In this document: in pieces, positions 7,396 to 14,040 of the stretch | Position numbering within the stretch: position 1 is the first letter of the stretch | Layout of the letters: each line of letters opens with the position of its first letter | Assembly (NCBI GenBank): GCA_964431965.1 | Contig: CAYSLU010000111.1 | Span: 1-15,266, forward strand | Reading direction: 5' to 3' | Source of the DNA: CAYSLU01 sp964431965 | GTDB lineage: Bacteria; Verrucomicrobiota; Kiritimatiellia; CAIKKV01; CAYSLU01 | DNA length: 15,266 nucleotides | Translations under genes and position numbers: made by a program | The notes under the pieces: generated by a model | The model's database searches: none | Told to the model about the DNA's origin: nothing | The model's input: the letters and a program-made list of their open reading frames with translations, nothing else

Positions 7396-7623
7396 GTGAA
7401 GGACCAGGCCCGGATTACGCTCGTCCAGTTCACGCTCGACGACAGCGGGCAATCGGTGTTCGACCGCCTGCGGCGCCTGCGCAAGCACCATCGGATGATG
7501 CACCAGCGCCGGCCGGAGCTGTATGGAGCGTTGGCCCGCGACGTGACGATGTGGCGGGACTACCCCGACATCCCGTGGGTGCGCCCGGAGTGCGCGGATC
7601 TCGTGAACCGGGCGCAGTTGTAG
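7396..7623 (+). CDS. Small conserved-looking hypothetical protein
   Basis: The product is 75 residues with no function I recognise. AGGAG (7384-7388) lies one base from the first GTG at 7390 but seven bases from the GTG at 7396, so the second start is chosen. The start 'VKDQARITLVQFTLDDSG' suggests a beta-hairpin. A basic helix (FDRLRRLRKHHRMMHQRRPELY) comes next, and the end carries a tryptophan-proline segment (MWRDYPDIPWVRPEC). It has one cysteine and no signal peptide or membrane segment. It sits 18 bases after the UroD-like gene in the same operon, so it may be a partner of that enzyme or of the propeller protein. Base composition matches its neighbours. Confidence 0.65.
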   Translation: MKDQARITLVQFTLDDSGQSVFDRLRRLRKHHRMMHQRRPELYGALARDVTMWRDYPDIPWVRPECADLVNRAQL

Positions 7624-7640
7624 GCGGCGATGGCCGGGTG

Positions 7641-7663
7641 GCCCGCGACCTCCGGGCGCGGGC
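7641..7663. repeat. GC-rich hairpin upstream of propeller gene
   Basis: GCCCGCG (7641-7647) pairs perfectly with CGCGGGC (7657-7663) around a nine-base loop, inside the 64-base gap before the propeller gene. The hairpin runs into GGGCTCCGTC, a string also found in the palindrome at 2798-2817, so this may be the remains of the same dispersed element. No T-tract follows. Confidence 0.4.
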
Positions 7664-7687
7664 TCCGTCATCCGTCAGGAGGCGTGC

Positions 7688-9538
7688 ATGAGGTCCGATA
7701 CCCGACAGGAGTTGCGCGATCTGGGCGTGCCGGTCCGCGCCGTCTTCCACTGCATTCCGCACCCGGGGCGCGACCGGTCGGGCGGCCCGTCGCTCCTCAT
7801 CTCCATGGGCCAGCACGCCGGCGGCTTCCTGGTGCTCGATGTCGATGTGAACGGGGGCCGGTGCGTCCAGCACGAGTGCCGGTGTCCGGGCGCGTTCGAG
7901 GCGAGCGCCTCGTTCCGCAGCGCCACAACGGGCGCGCTCTATGCCGGCTCCTGCTACACCGGCCAGCTCCACCGGTTCGTGCCGGGCGCGGCGGCCATCG
8001 AGGATATGGGCGCGGTCGATCCGGCGCTGGCCACGTTTCCGTGCGGGATCGACGAGGCGCCCGACGGGGCGATCTTCGTCGGGGCCTACCCCGGCTGCTG
8101 CCTGAGCCGCTTCAACCCGGCGACGGGCGAGTGGACGCGCTTCGGCCGGATGGACGAGACGGACATGTATTTCTACCCGCGGTGCGGGGCTGACGGCACG
8201 GTGGCCGGGCTCGTCCGCATGTGCCGGCCCCACGTGGTCGCGCTCGACCCCAGGACGGGCGAGCGCCGGTCCGTCGGCCCGGTCGTGGATACGCAGGAGC
8301 AGTCGGGCCGCACGGTCGAGCTGTTCAAGGGGCGCGACGGCCTTCTGTACATTCGATCATCGGAGGGCGGGTTCCGCGTTTCGGGGCTCGAGGCCGTTCC
8401 GGTGGCCGAGCTGCCGGAGCCGATGCCGCCCGCCACGCTGCCCGACGGGTCGACGGTGGAGTTCACCGATGCCGCGACATTCGACTACCGCCGCATCCGC
8501 GTCCGCCCGCCGGCCGGTGCGCCGCACGAGATCCCCCTGACGTGGGAAGGGGCCGGGACCGACATCTTCCTGCTGCACGAGGGGCCGGACGGGCGCGTGT
8601 ACGGCTCCAGCATCCTGCCCGAGCGCCTGTTCTCGTGCCGGCCCGACGGGGCCGGCATGACGGACCACGGGCCGTGCAGCGTGTCGGGCGGCGAAGCCTA
8701 CTCCATGGCCAACCTCGGCGGCCGGATGTACATCGCTTCGTACCCCGCCGCGCGGCTGTCGATCTACGATCCGCGGAAGCCGTACCGCTTCGGGACCGAA
8801 GCGGGCGCGAACCCGCGCGACGTCGGGCGGCCGGACGACGTGGCCTATCGGCCCCGTGCCATGCTGGCCGGTCCGGCGGGTAAGGTGTGGATCGGCTCGA
8901 TCCCCGACTACGGGATGTGGGGCGGCACGCTCGCCTCCTATGACCCGGCGACCGGCGTCTTCGCGAGCCACCGGGACCTCATCCCGGAGTGCAGCGTCAC
9001 CGCCCTGGCATGGCTGCCGGGCGCGGAGCGGATCCTGGTCGGAACCGCGGTGGAAGGCGGAACGGGCACGCAGCCGCGCGCGCGCGCGGCCGGCTTTGTG
9101 GTCTGGGATCCGGTGCGGGACCGTGCGGACGGCGTGGAGACCTTCGGCCTCGAGGGCATCCATGGCGTCATGGACGTGATGGCCGCCGGGCCGCGCCACG
9201 CGTACGCGGTCGTGGTCTTCCCGGGCGGGGAGGGCGGATACACGGCGGAGCTGCTCCTGCTCGACCTGGCCGCTCGCCGCGCCATCGACCGCTCGCGGTT
9301 CGGGGGCGAGTACGGCTGGCCGCTGGAAGTGGCGCTGCGCATCGGCCCTGACGGCTGCGCGTACGGGGCCACCCGGACGCAGATCTACCGCATCGAACCG
9401 GGCTCGGCCCGCCGCGAGGTGCTGTGGAAGACCGCCGTGGGCCAGGATGCGGAATACGTCAGCGTGTCGGGCCCGATCATCGGCCGGACGTACTTCCTGG
9501 CCCGCCGGCATCGCCTGCTCGCGCTGGACATCGGCTGA
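7688..9538 (+). CDS. Cytoplasmic beta-propeller protein
   Basis: The product is 616 residues. AGGAGG (7677-7682) stands five bases before the ATG. Repeated blade-like units are seen along the chain, such as DGAIFVGAYPG with SRFNPATGEW, DGRVYGSSI with LFSCRPDG, GRMYIASYP with LSIYDPRKP, GKVWIGSIP with LASYDPATG, and DGCAYGATR with IYRIEPGS. This is the pattern of SMP-30/NHL/WD-like propellers, and the length suits seven or more blades. No signal peptide or membrane segment is visible, unlike many propellers of polysaccharide loci. It could be a lactonase-like enzyme or a binding scaffold; I see no clear SMP-30 metal-ligand set. It lies in the middle of the plus-strand run, 10 bases before the secreted GEVED protein gene. 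Confidence 0.8.
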   Translation: MRSDTRQELRDLGVPVRAVFHCIPHPGRDRSGGPSLLISMGQHAGGFLVLDVDVNGGRCVQHECRCPGAFEASASFRSATTGALYAGSCYTGQLHRFVPGAAAIEDMGAVDPALATFPCGIDEAPDGAIFVGAYPGCCLSRFNPATGEWTRFGRMDETDMYFYPRCGADGTVAGLVRMCRPHVVALDPRTGERRSVGPVVDTQEQSGRTVELFKGRDGLLYIRSSEGGFRVSGLEAVPVAELPEPMPPATLPDGSTVEFTDAATFDYRRIRVRPPAGAPHEIPLTWEGAGTDIFLLHEGPDGRVYGSSILPERLFSCRPDGAGMTDHGPCSVSGGEAYSMANLGGRMYIASYPAARLSIYDPRKPYRFGTEAGANPRDVGRPDDVAYRPRAMLAGPAGKVWIGSIPDYGMWGGTLASYDPATGVFASHRDLIPECSVTALAWLPGAERILVGTAVEGGTGTQPRARAAGFVVWDPVRDRADGVETFGLEGIHGVMDVMAAGPRHAYAVVVFPGGEGGYTAELLLLDLAARRAIDRSRFGGEYGWPLEVALRIGPDGCAYGATRTQIYRIEPGSARREVLWKTAVGQDAEYVSVSGPIIGRTYFLARRHRLLALDIG

Positions 9539-9548
9539 TCGGACCGCT

Positions 9549-11750
9549 ATGACTCGAACTCGATTTCGGCTGAGAGCCGCCGGCGCAGGCCTCGCGTGGG
9601 CGCTGGCGGTCGTGGCCGTGCCGCGGGCCGGCCACGCCAAGACGGCCGAGCAGTTCCTGTCCGAGATCGAGAAGCCCCGGTTCCGGCCCGATCACACGCT
9701 GCTGCGGCTCACCCGGTGGGGCTGGAGCATGCCGTTCAACGTCCGGGTCCAGCTCTGCGAAGACTGGGGCTACGGGCTCGAGTTTGGCGGCTACGCGACG
9801 ACGAGCGTGGTCGCCAACGTGTGGAAGACGAACACCACGGAGTACCGGCTCTGCTCGCTGACCGCCTCGAACCCGGCGCGCTATCCGCTGTCCGTGCTGC
9901 TGCACCGGCCGTTCACCGACGCGAAGTTCGTCGCGGCGCTTCCCGAGGCCACGTGGTGCCATGACGCGGGAGGGAGCCTGATCACGAACGTGGCGCAGTG
10001 GCAGCGCTACAGCCCCGAGATGCCGGACGCGAACTACCAGCTGGCCGGCGCGCTGAGTGCGGCCCCGCTCGCCACGATCACGCAGCGCTGCCCGATCGAC
10101 ATCGTGCTGAACGGCGGGGAGTACGGCCTGAGCGTGTACGGGCACTCGGGGTCGACGTGGGCGCAGGACCCGGCCGTTCAGTCCGCGCGGGGCAGCCAGA
10201 CATGGCTGGACTACATCTCGGCCCGCAAGAACCACCACGAGCTGTTCGTCTCCTCGGCTGTTCGTGCCGTCGTGCCGGGCCGGAGCCTGTACATCTTCTA
10301 CTACACGGACGGCGCGCCGCATCGCCGGTACAGTTCGACGTGGTGGCAGTGGGTCTGGGACTATCCCTTCTATCGCACGATCTCAGACCGTCCCAACAGC
10401 TCCATCTACTACAAGGATTTCAACACCGGGTGGACCGGCTCCCAGGACATGCTGAGCTGCGCGCTGAGCTCGGCGGCGCAGCAGATCGCCGCAGGCGATC
10501 CGCTCTCGTACAACTGGGTGTGCGGCGGGTACAAGACCAACGCCCTCGCCATCTCGGACGAGGCGCACTACGTCGGCTTTCTCAAGTGCTGGTACACGGC
10601 CGGCATGGTGGGCGGCGTGGCGGGGTATTTCACCTATCCGCCCGGCGGATTCGCGGCCGATCTCGGAACGAACATGCCGAGCTGGCTGGCCCAGATGACC
10701 GACCTGGGCCACGTTCACGCGCTCTTCTCGCACCTTGAAGATTACCTGCGGAACGGCGACCTGCTGCCCGGTCCCGACATGCATCGCTGGTCGACGGACT
10801 TGCCGGCCTACGAGTTCCCGACTGGCGATGCGGATGCGCGTGTCGTGGTCCGACGCCATCGCACCCGCGCGGAGTGGCTGGTTGCGGCCTGGGCGGCGGG
10901 TGGCGCCGACCGCGTCGTGTCCGTGAGCGTGCCCGAGCTGGGGACGGTCGCCGTCGAGGCGCGCGCCTGCGGCAGCGTCTACCTCGCCACGGCCGGAGTT
11001 GCTCCGGTTCGGCTGGACCCGGACGGGCTGGCTCCGTCGCGGCAGCTCGCGATGGACTACGGAGACGCCCCGGAGTCGTACCGCACGTCGCTGAACGCCG
11101 ATGGGGCGCGCCACCGGGTCGTGGCCGGCTTCCGCCTCGGGGCGCTCGTCGATGCGGACCTGGGCGGGCGGCCCGACTCGTCTGCTGGCGGAGACGACCG
11201 GGATGCAGGCCCGGACGAGGACGGGGTGCGCTTTCTTGATCCGCTGGTGGCCGGCGCGACCTCGCGCGTGGAGGTGGCGGCGTCGACGAACGGGTGGCTG
11301 AGCGCGTGGGTGGACTTTGACCGCAACGGCGACTGGGGCGCGGGCGCCGAGCGGGTGGCCTCGAATGCGACGCTCGTCGCCGGCGTCCAGATCATCCCCG
11401 TCCGCGTGCCGACGAACGCGGTCCGAGGCGCGTCGTTCGCCCGGTTCCGGTTCAGTTCGCAGGCGGGCCTCGGGCCGGCCGGCGCGGCGCCTGATGGCGA
11501 AGTGGAGGACTATCGGGTCGCGCTGCGCGCGCCGGTCGAGCTGACGGGCGCGGCGGTGAGCGCGAGCGGGACGGCCGCCCTCGGGTGGGTGGGCGCGCCG
11601 CCGCAGTACACGGTGGAGCGCTCGACCAGTCTCACGGCGGGCGGCTGGGCCCCGGTGGACGGCGTCAGCTGGCCGCTGGGCACCTCGGCCTGGTCCGGGC
11701 TTGAGCTGCCGGCCGCCGGCGCGATCTACTTCCGCGTCCGGGGCGAGTAG
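9549..11750 (+). CDS. Secreted multidomain protein with GEVED domain
   Basis: The product is about 733 residues. The ATG at 9549 gives a good signal peptide (basic MTRTRFRLR, hydrophobic core about 10-24, cleavage after AGHA at residue 30); its ribosome binding site is weak. Residues about 31-450 form a large aromatic-rich region I cannot assign (for example TWWQWVWDYPFYRT, WVCGGYKTNALAISDEAHY, GYFTYPPGGF). It has the look of a TIM-barrel glycosidase. Residues about 503-658 are a GEVED domain, from DYGDAPESY through DDRDAGPDEDG and WVDFDRNGDW to PDGEVEDY. The C-terminal about 70 residues are a fibronectin-like cap with YTVERSTSL, common in PVC secreted proteins. No PEP-CTERM or other sorting tail is seen. 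It lies in the operon 10 bases after the propeller gene and probably acts on or binds an extracellular glycan. Confidence 0.82.
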   Translation: MTRTRFRLRAAGAGLAWALAVVAVPRAGHAKTAEQFLSEIEKPRFRPDHTLLRLTRWGWSMPFNVRVQLCEDWGYGLEFGGYATTSVVANVWKTNTTEYRLCSLTASNPARYPLSVLLHRPFTDAKFVAALPEATWCHDAGGSLITNVAQWQRYSPEMPDANYQLAGALSAAPLATITQRCPIDIVLNGGEYGLSVYGHSGSTWAQDPAVQSARGSQTWLDYISARKNHHELFVSSAVRAVVPGRSLYIFYYTDGAPHRRYSSTWWQWVWDYPFYRTISDRPNSSIYYKDFNTGWTGSQDMLSCALSSAAQQIAAGDPLSYNWVCGGYKTNALAISDEAHYVGFLKCWYTAGMVGGVAGYFTYPPGGFAADLGTNMPSWLAQMTDLGHVHALFSHLEDYLRNGDLLPGPDMHRWSTDLPAYEFPTGDADARVVVRRHRTRAEWLVAAWAAGGADRVVSVSVPELGTVAVEARACGSVYLATAGVAPVRLDPDGLAPSRQLAMDYGDAPESYRTSLNADGARHRVVAGFRLGALVDADLGGRPDSSAGGDDRDAGPDEDGVRFLDPLVAGATSRVEVAASTNGWLSAWVDFDRNGDWGAGAERVASNATLVAGVQIIPVRVPTNAVRGASFARFRFSSQAGLGPAGAAPDGEVEDYRVALRAPVELTGAAVSASGTAALGWVGAPPQYTVERSTSLTAGGWAPVDGVSWPLGTSAWSGLELPAAGAIYFRVRGE

Positions 11751-11809
11751 GCGTGCCTGTACAGCCTCCGGGCGATCCGGTAACGTGTGGGCTCAAATCG
11801 GGAGGAGCG

Positions 11810-12982
11810 ATGGACCGTAGCGTGTTGGACAAGCTGACGAAGCAGTTCGAGGTCCGCTTCGGAGCGGCGCCGGCGGCGATCGCCTATGCGCCGGGCCGCG
11901 TGGAGATCCTGGGAAATCACACCGACTACAACGAGGGCTTCGTGCTCTCGGCGGCGATCAATTTCGGCACGTTCTGCGCCGCGGCGCGGGCGCCGGGCCG
12001 CGAGTGCCGGGTGGTCGCGGGCGACATCATGGAGGAGGCTGCGTTTCCGCTCGAGCGTCCGGACCCCGACACGCGCACGCCATGGGCGAACTACGTCAAG
12101 GGCATGCTCGCCGGCCTGTCCGCGCGTGGCCCGCTGCCGGGCGGGTTCGTCGGCATGTTCCTGGGGAACGTGCCGCTCGGCGCCGGGTTGTCGAGTTCGG
12201 CGGCGCTCGAAATGTCCAGCGGCCTGGCGCTGGCCGCGCTCTATGGCCGGGACGTTCCGGCCATGGACATGGCGAAGATGGGGCAGATCGCGGAGCACCA
12301 ATACGCCGGCCTCAAGTGCGGCTTGCTCGATCAGATCACCAGCCTTTCCGGCCGGCCGGGCGAGCTGGTGCGCACGGACTTCCGCACGCTCGAGACGCGG
12401 ACGATCCGGATGGGCGAGGACCTGTGTTTCCTCGTGTGCAACACGCGGGCCAAGCACAGCCTGGTTGACTCCGCGTACAACGAGCGGCGGGAGCGCTGCG
12501 AGCAGGCGGCGGCGTATTTCGCGAAGGCGCTGAGCCATCCGGTGCGGACGCTGCGCGACGTGAGCATGGCCGAGTGGACCGCGCATGCGGCGCGCATGGA
12601 TCCGGTCGCCGCGCGGCGGGCCGCGCACGTGATCGGCGAGTGCGAGCGCGTCCAGCGCGGCGAGGAGTGCCTGGGGCGGGGCGACGCGCGGGGCTTCGGC
12701 GAGCTCATGTTCGAGTCGCACGACAGCTCGCGGCACAGCTTCGAGAACTCGTGCCCGGAGCTCGACTTCCTGGTCGACACCGCACGCCGCACGACGGGCG
12801 TGCTCGGCGCGCGCCTGACCGGCGGCGGCTTTGGCGGCAGCACGGTGATGCTCGTGCACCCGTCCGACGCCGCGTGCGCGGGTGCGTCGATTCGCGCCGC
12901 GTACGAGCGGTCGTTCGGCCATCCGTGCGATGTGCTGGTCATCGAGGCCGCCGAGGGGGCCCGGACGATCATCCGCCCGTGA
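11810..12982 (+). CDS. galK: Galactokinase-family sugar kinase (GHMP)
   Basis: The product is 390 residues, the usual galactokinase length; the ATG at 11810 follows GGAGGAG. All three family motifs are present: APGRVEILGNHTDYNEG (27-43), the ATP loop PLGAGLSSSAALE (122-134) and RLTGGGFGG (335-343). Expected active-site residues are kept: R30, H37, D39, the base D174 in CGLLDQ, and Y223 in SAYNERRERC. The exception is the residue preceding HTDYN, normally glutamate (which contacts the sugar O6 in solved galactokinases), here asparagine N36. The reaction is expected to be ATP-dependent phosphorylation of galactose, or of a related sugar, at C1. It is the last gene of the plus-strand run, 59 bases after the secreted protein gene, with no galT or galE nearby. 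Confidence 0.9.
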   Translation: MDRSVLDKLTKQFEVRFGAAPAAIAYAPGRVEILGNHTDYNEGFVLSAAINFGTFCAAARAPGRECRVVAGDIMEEAAFPLERPDPDTRTPWANYVKGMLAGLSARGPLPGGFVGMFLGNVPLGAGLSSSAALEMSSGLALAALYGRDVPAMDMAKMGQIAEHQYAGLKCGLLDQITSLSGRPGELVRTDFRTLETRTIRMGEDLCFLVCNTRAKHSLVDSAYNERRERCEQAAAYFAKALSHPVRTLRDVSMAEWTAHAARMDPVAARRAAHVIGECERVQRGEECLGRGDARGFGELMFESHDSSRHSFENSCPELDFLVDTARRTTGVLGARLTGGGFGGSTVMLVHPSDAACAGASIRAAYERSFGHPCDVLVIEAAEGARTIIRP

Positions 12983-12987
12983 TGCTG

Positions 12988-13066
12988 AAAACCTGCGGGA
13001 ATGGCCGAAAATATCGAAAAAAGTTGCGGAATCCCTATTGTGTTCCCTGGGGCTTTTAGCTATATA
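12988..13066 (+). promoter_or_regulatory. AT-rich promoter region of the HU-like gene with phased A-tracts
   Basis: This is the most AT-rich stretch in the window. TTGTGT (13038-13043) and TATATA (13061-13066) are spaced by 17 bases and could be the -35 and -10 elements, with a leader of roughly 50 bases. Upstream A-tracts at 12988-12991, 13008-13011 and 13017-13022 have centres 20 and 10 bases apart, as expected for intrinsically bent DNA or an UP-like element. A second -10-like TATAGT occurs at 13091-13096 but lacks a -35. Confidence 0.45.
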
Positions 13067-13125
13067 TCCCGCCGAAAACAGGGTACGGCCTATAGTGGGT
13101 CGTGCTTGCAACAAGGAGATGCGGT

Positions 13126-13407
13126 ATGGCCAAGGCGATGACGAAGAGCGCGATCATTTCGGGTGTGGCGGATGCAGCGGAGATCTCGAAGAAGCAGGCT
13201 GTGGCTGCTCTCGATGCTCTCGTGGCGATGGCCTACAAGGGCGCCAAGGACGGCTTCGTGGTTCCCGGTCTCGGCAAGCTGGTGCTGGTGAAGCGCGCGG
13301 CCCGGACCGGCCGTAACCCGGCGACGGGCGCGACGATCCAGATTCCGGCGAAGAAGGTCGTCAAGTTCCGCGTGGCGAAGGCTGCCAAGGATGCGATCCT
13401 GAAGTAG
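13126..13407 (+). CDS. HU/IHF-family DNA-binding protein
   Basis: The product is 93 residues, the normal length. AAGGAGAT (13113-13120) lies just before the ATG at 13126. The N-terminal helical dimerisation part (MTKSAIISGVADAAEISKKQ and AVAALDALVAMAYKGAKDG) is followed by the saddle strands and DNA-binding arm, with RAARTGRNPATG (57-68) and IQIPAKKVVKFRVAKAAKDA. The GRNPATG tip with its proline is the residue set that intercalates and bends DNA in HU and IHF. The family signature usually has GFG-x-F after the turn; here it is PGLGKLVLV, a common variant. It has its own promoter and terminator, so it is monocistronic and probably a housekeeping nucleoid protein rather than part of the catabolic locus. 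HU or IHF type cannot be separated from this sequence alone. Confidence 0.95.
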   Translation: MAKAMTKSAIISGVADAAEISKKQAVAALDALVAMAYKGAKDGFVVPGLGKLVLVKRAARTGRNPATGATIQIPAKKVVKFRVAKAAKDAILK

Positions 13408-13422
13408 TCTCTGACCAAGACG

Positions 13423-13463
13423 AAAGCAAGAGCCGCGGTGCATGCACCGCGGCTTTTGCTTTT
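13423..13463 (+). terminator. Strong intrinsic terminator after the HU-like gene
   Basis: Two 20-base arms (13423-13442 and 13443-13462) pair along their whole length with a single G-U wobble. The core is the perfect palindrome GCCGCGGTGCA/TGCACCGCGGC. A T-rich 3' arm ending in TTTTGCTTTT closes it. It starts 15 bases after the stop codon. Confidence 0.92.
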
Positions 13464-13502
13464 AACCCCAGCCTGCCGCATCTCCGTCCCGGCGTCCCGC
13501 AG

Positions 13503-13527
13503 AGCGGGAATGCCCGACTTTCCCGCT
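13503..13527. repeat. 8-bp hairpin in non-coding DNA
   Basis: AGCGGGAA (13503-13510) pairs with TTCCCGCT (13520-13527) around a nine-base loop. It lies between the terminator and the composite palindrome, in a gene-free stretch (13464-13568). No T-tract follows, so it is more likely another dispersed palindrome than a terminator. Confidence 0.45.
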
Positions 13528-13568
13528 GTGACGAGCCCCGCTCGCGGTCGGGAGCGCGCCGGCGCGTC

Positions 13569-13686
13569 CAGCAATTCGCACGATGGCCTCAGTACGGCCT
13601 GAAGGCCGCACTACAAACACCGGACCGGCCAATTCGCTGTCTGTAGTGCGGGCTTCAGCCCGTAGTCCAGGTGGTGCGAATTGCTG
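13569..13686. repeat. BIME-like composite palindrome (two inverted REP-type units)
   Basis: The outer ends are a perfect 13-bp inverted repeat, CAGCAATTCGCAC (13569-13581) and GTGCGAATTGCTG (13674-13686). Inside are two inverted units of 23 bases, read on the minus strand from 13615 to 13593 and on the plus strand from 13642 to 13664. Each starts TGTAGTG, then a hairpin with loop TTCA: CGGCC/GGCCG in one and CGGGC/GCCCG in the other. The two differences between the units form one compensating base pair. A third CAATTCGC lies between them at 13630-13637. The GTAG tetranucleotide next to an imperfect palindrome is the hallmark of REP elements moved by RAYT (TnpA-REP) proteins. No RAYT gene is in the window. 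Confidence 0.7.
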
Positions 13687-13726
13687 CTGCGTGTCACTGC
13701 GGAATGCGCGGGCCGGCGGATTGTGG

Positions 13727-13732
13727 TAATAT
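13727..13732 (+). promoter_or_regulatory. Possible -10 element for the zinc-ribbon gene
   Basis: TAATAT stands out in GC-rich DNA about 85 bases before the ATG at 13816. No matching -35 is visible at 16-18 bases upstream. The stretch 13687-13815 otherwise shows no gene that I can support. Confidence 0.25.
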
Positions 13733-13815
13733 TGCGGCGTATGGCATTCGGTCGGAGCGGCGCGGTGTCCGCCCGATGTGCGGTGCCCGGTGCGAATCGA
13801 ATGGATGGTGCGTTT

Positions 13816-14040
13816 ATGCCCATATACGAATACGAGTGCGGGAAGTGCGGGAACCGGTTCGAGCAGCTGATCCGGAACGCGAAGACCGACGTTCCGACGA
13901 AGTGCCCCAAGTGCGGCGCGGCCAAGCTGGAGAAGGCGTTTTCCGCCTTCGCCGTGTCGGCGGCGCAGCCGAAGCATGAGCCTTCGGCCGCGTGCTCGAC
14001 CTGCCCGTCGGGCGGCTGCCCCTACAGTGGCCGCGGCTGA
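13816..14040 (+). CDS. FmdB-family zinc-ribbon protein
   Basis: The product is 74 residues. It begins MPIYEYECGKCGNRFE, the standard FmdB/putative regulatory protein opening, with two C-x2-C pairs (C8/C11 and C30/C33) forming a zinc ribbon. A tail rich in cysteine and glycine (ACSTCPSGGCPYSGRG) follows, as in many family members. An in-frame ATG at 13801 would add five residues, but the conserved MPIYEY start argues for 13816. The role of this family is not settled; it has been proposed as regulatory. Its last 19 bases overlap the end of the sigma-54 activator gene on the opposite strand. Confidence 0.9.
   Translation: MPIYEYECGKCGNRFEQLIRNAKTDVPTKCPKCGAAKLEKAFSAFAVSAAQPKHEPSAACSTCPSGGCPYSGRG

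Noticed and set aside
5065..7671. A long open frame (about 868 codons) on the minus strand opposite the amidohydrolase and UroD-like genes
   Set aside because: It is antisense to genes with clear families and start signals; its translation is low-complexity (rich in R, A, V, H, D) and typical of high-GC antisense frames.
11726..13114. An open frame of 462 codons opposite galactokinase
   Set aside because: It is the antisense frame of a well-supported kinase gene and begins within the HU-like promoter region.
13423..13686. A possible CRISPR array, suggested by the clustered palindromes
   Set aside because: There are only two inverted units and no regular direct repeats with equal-length spacers; no cas gene is present.
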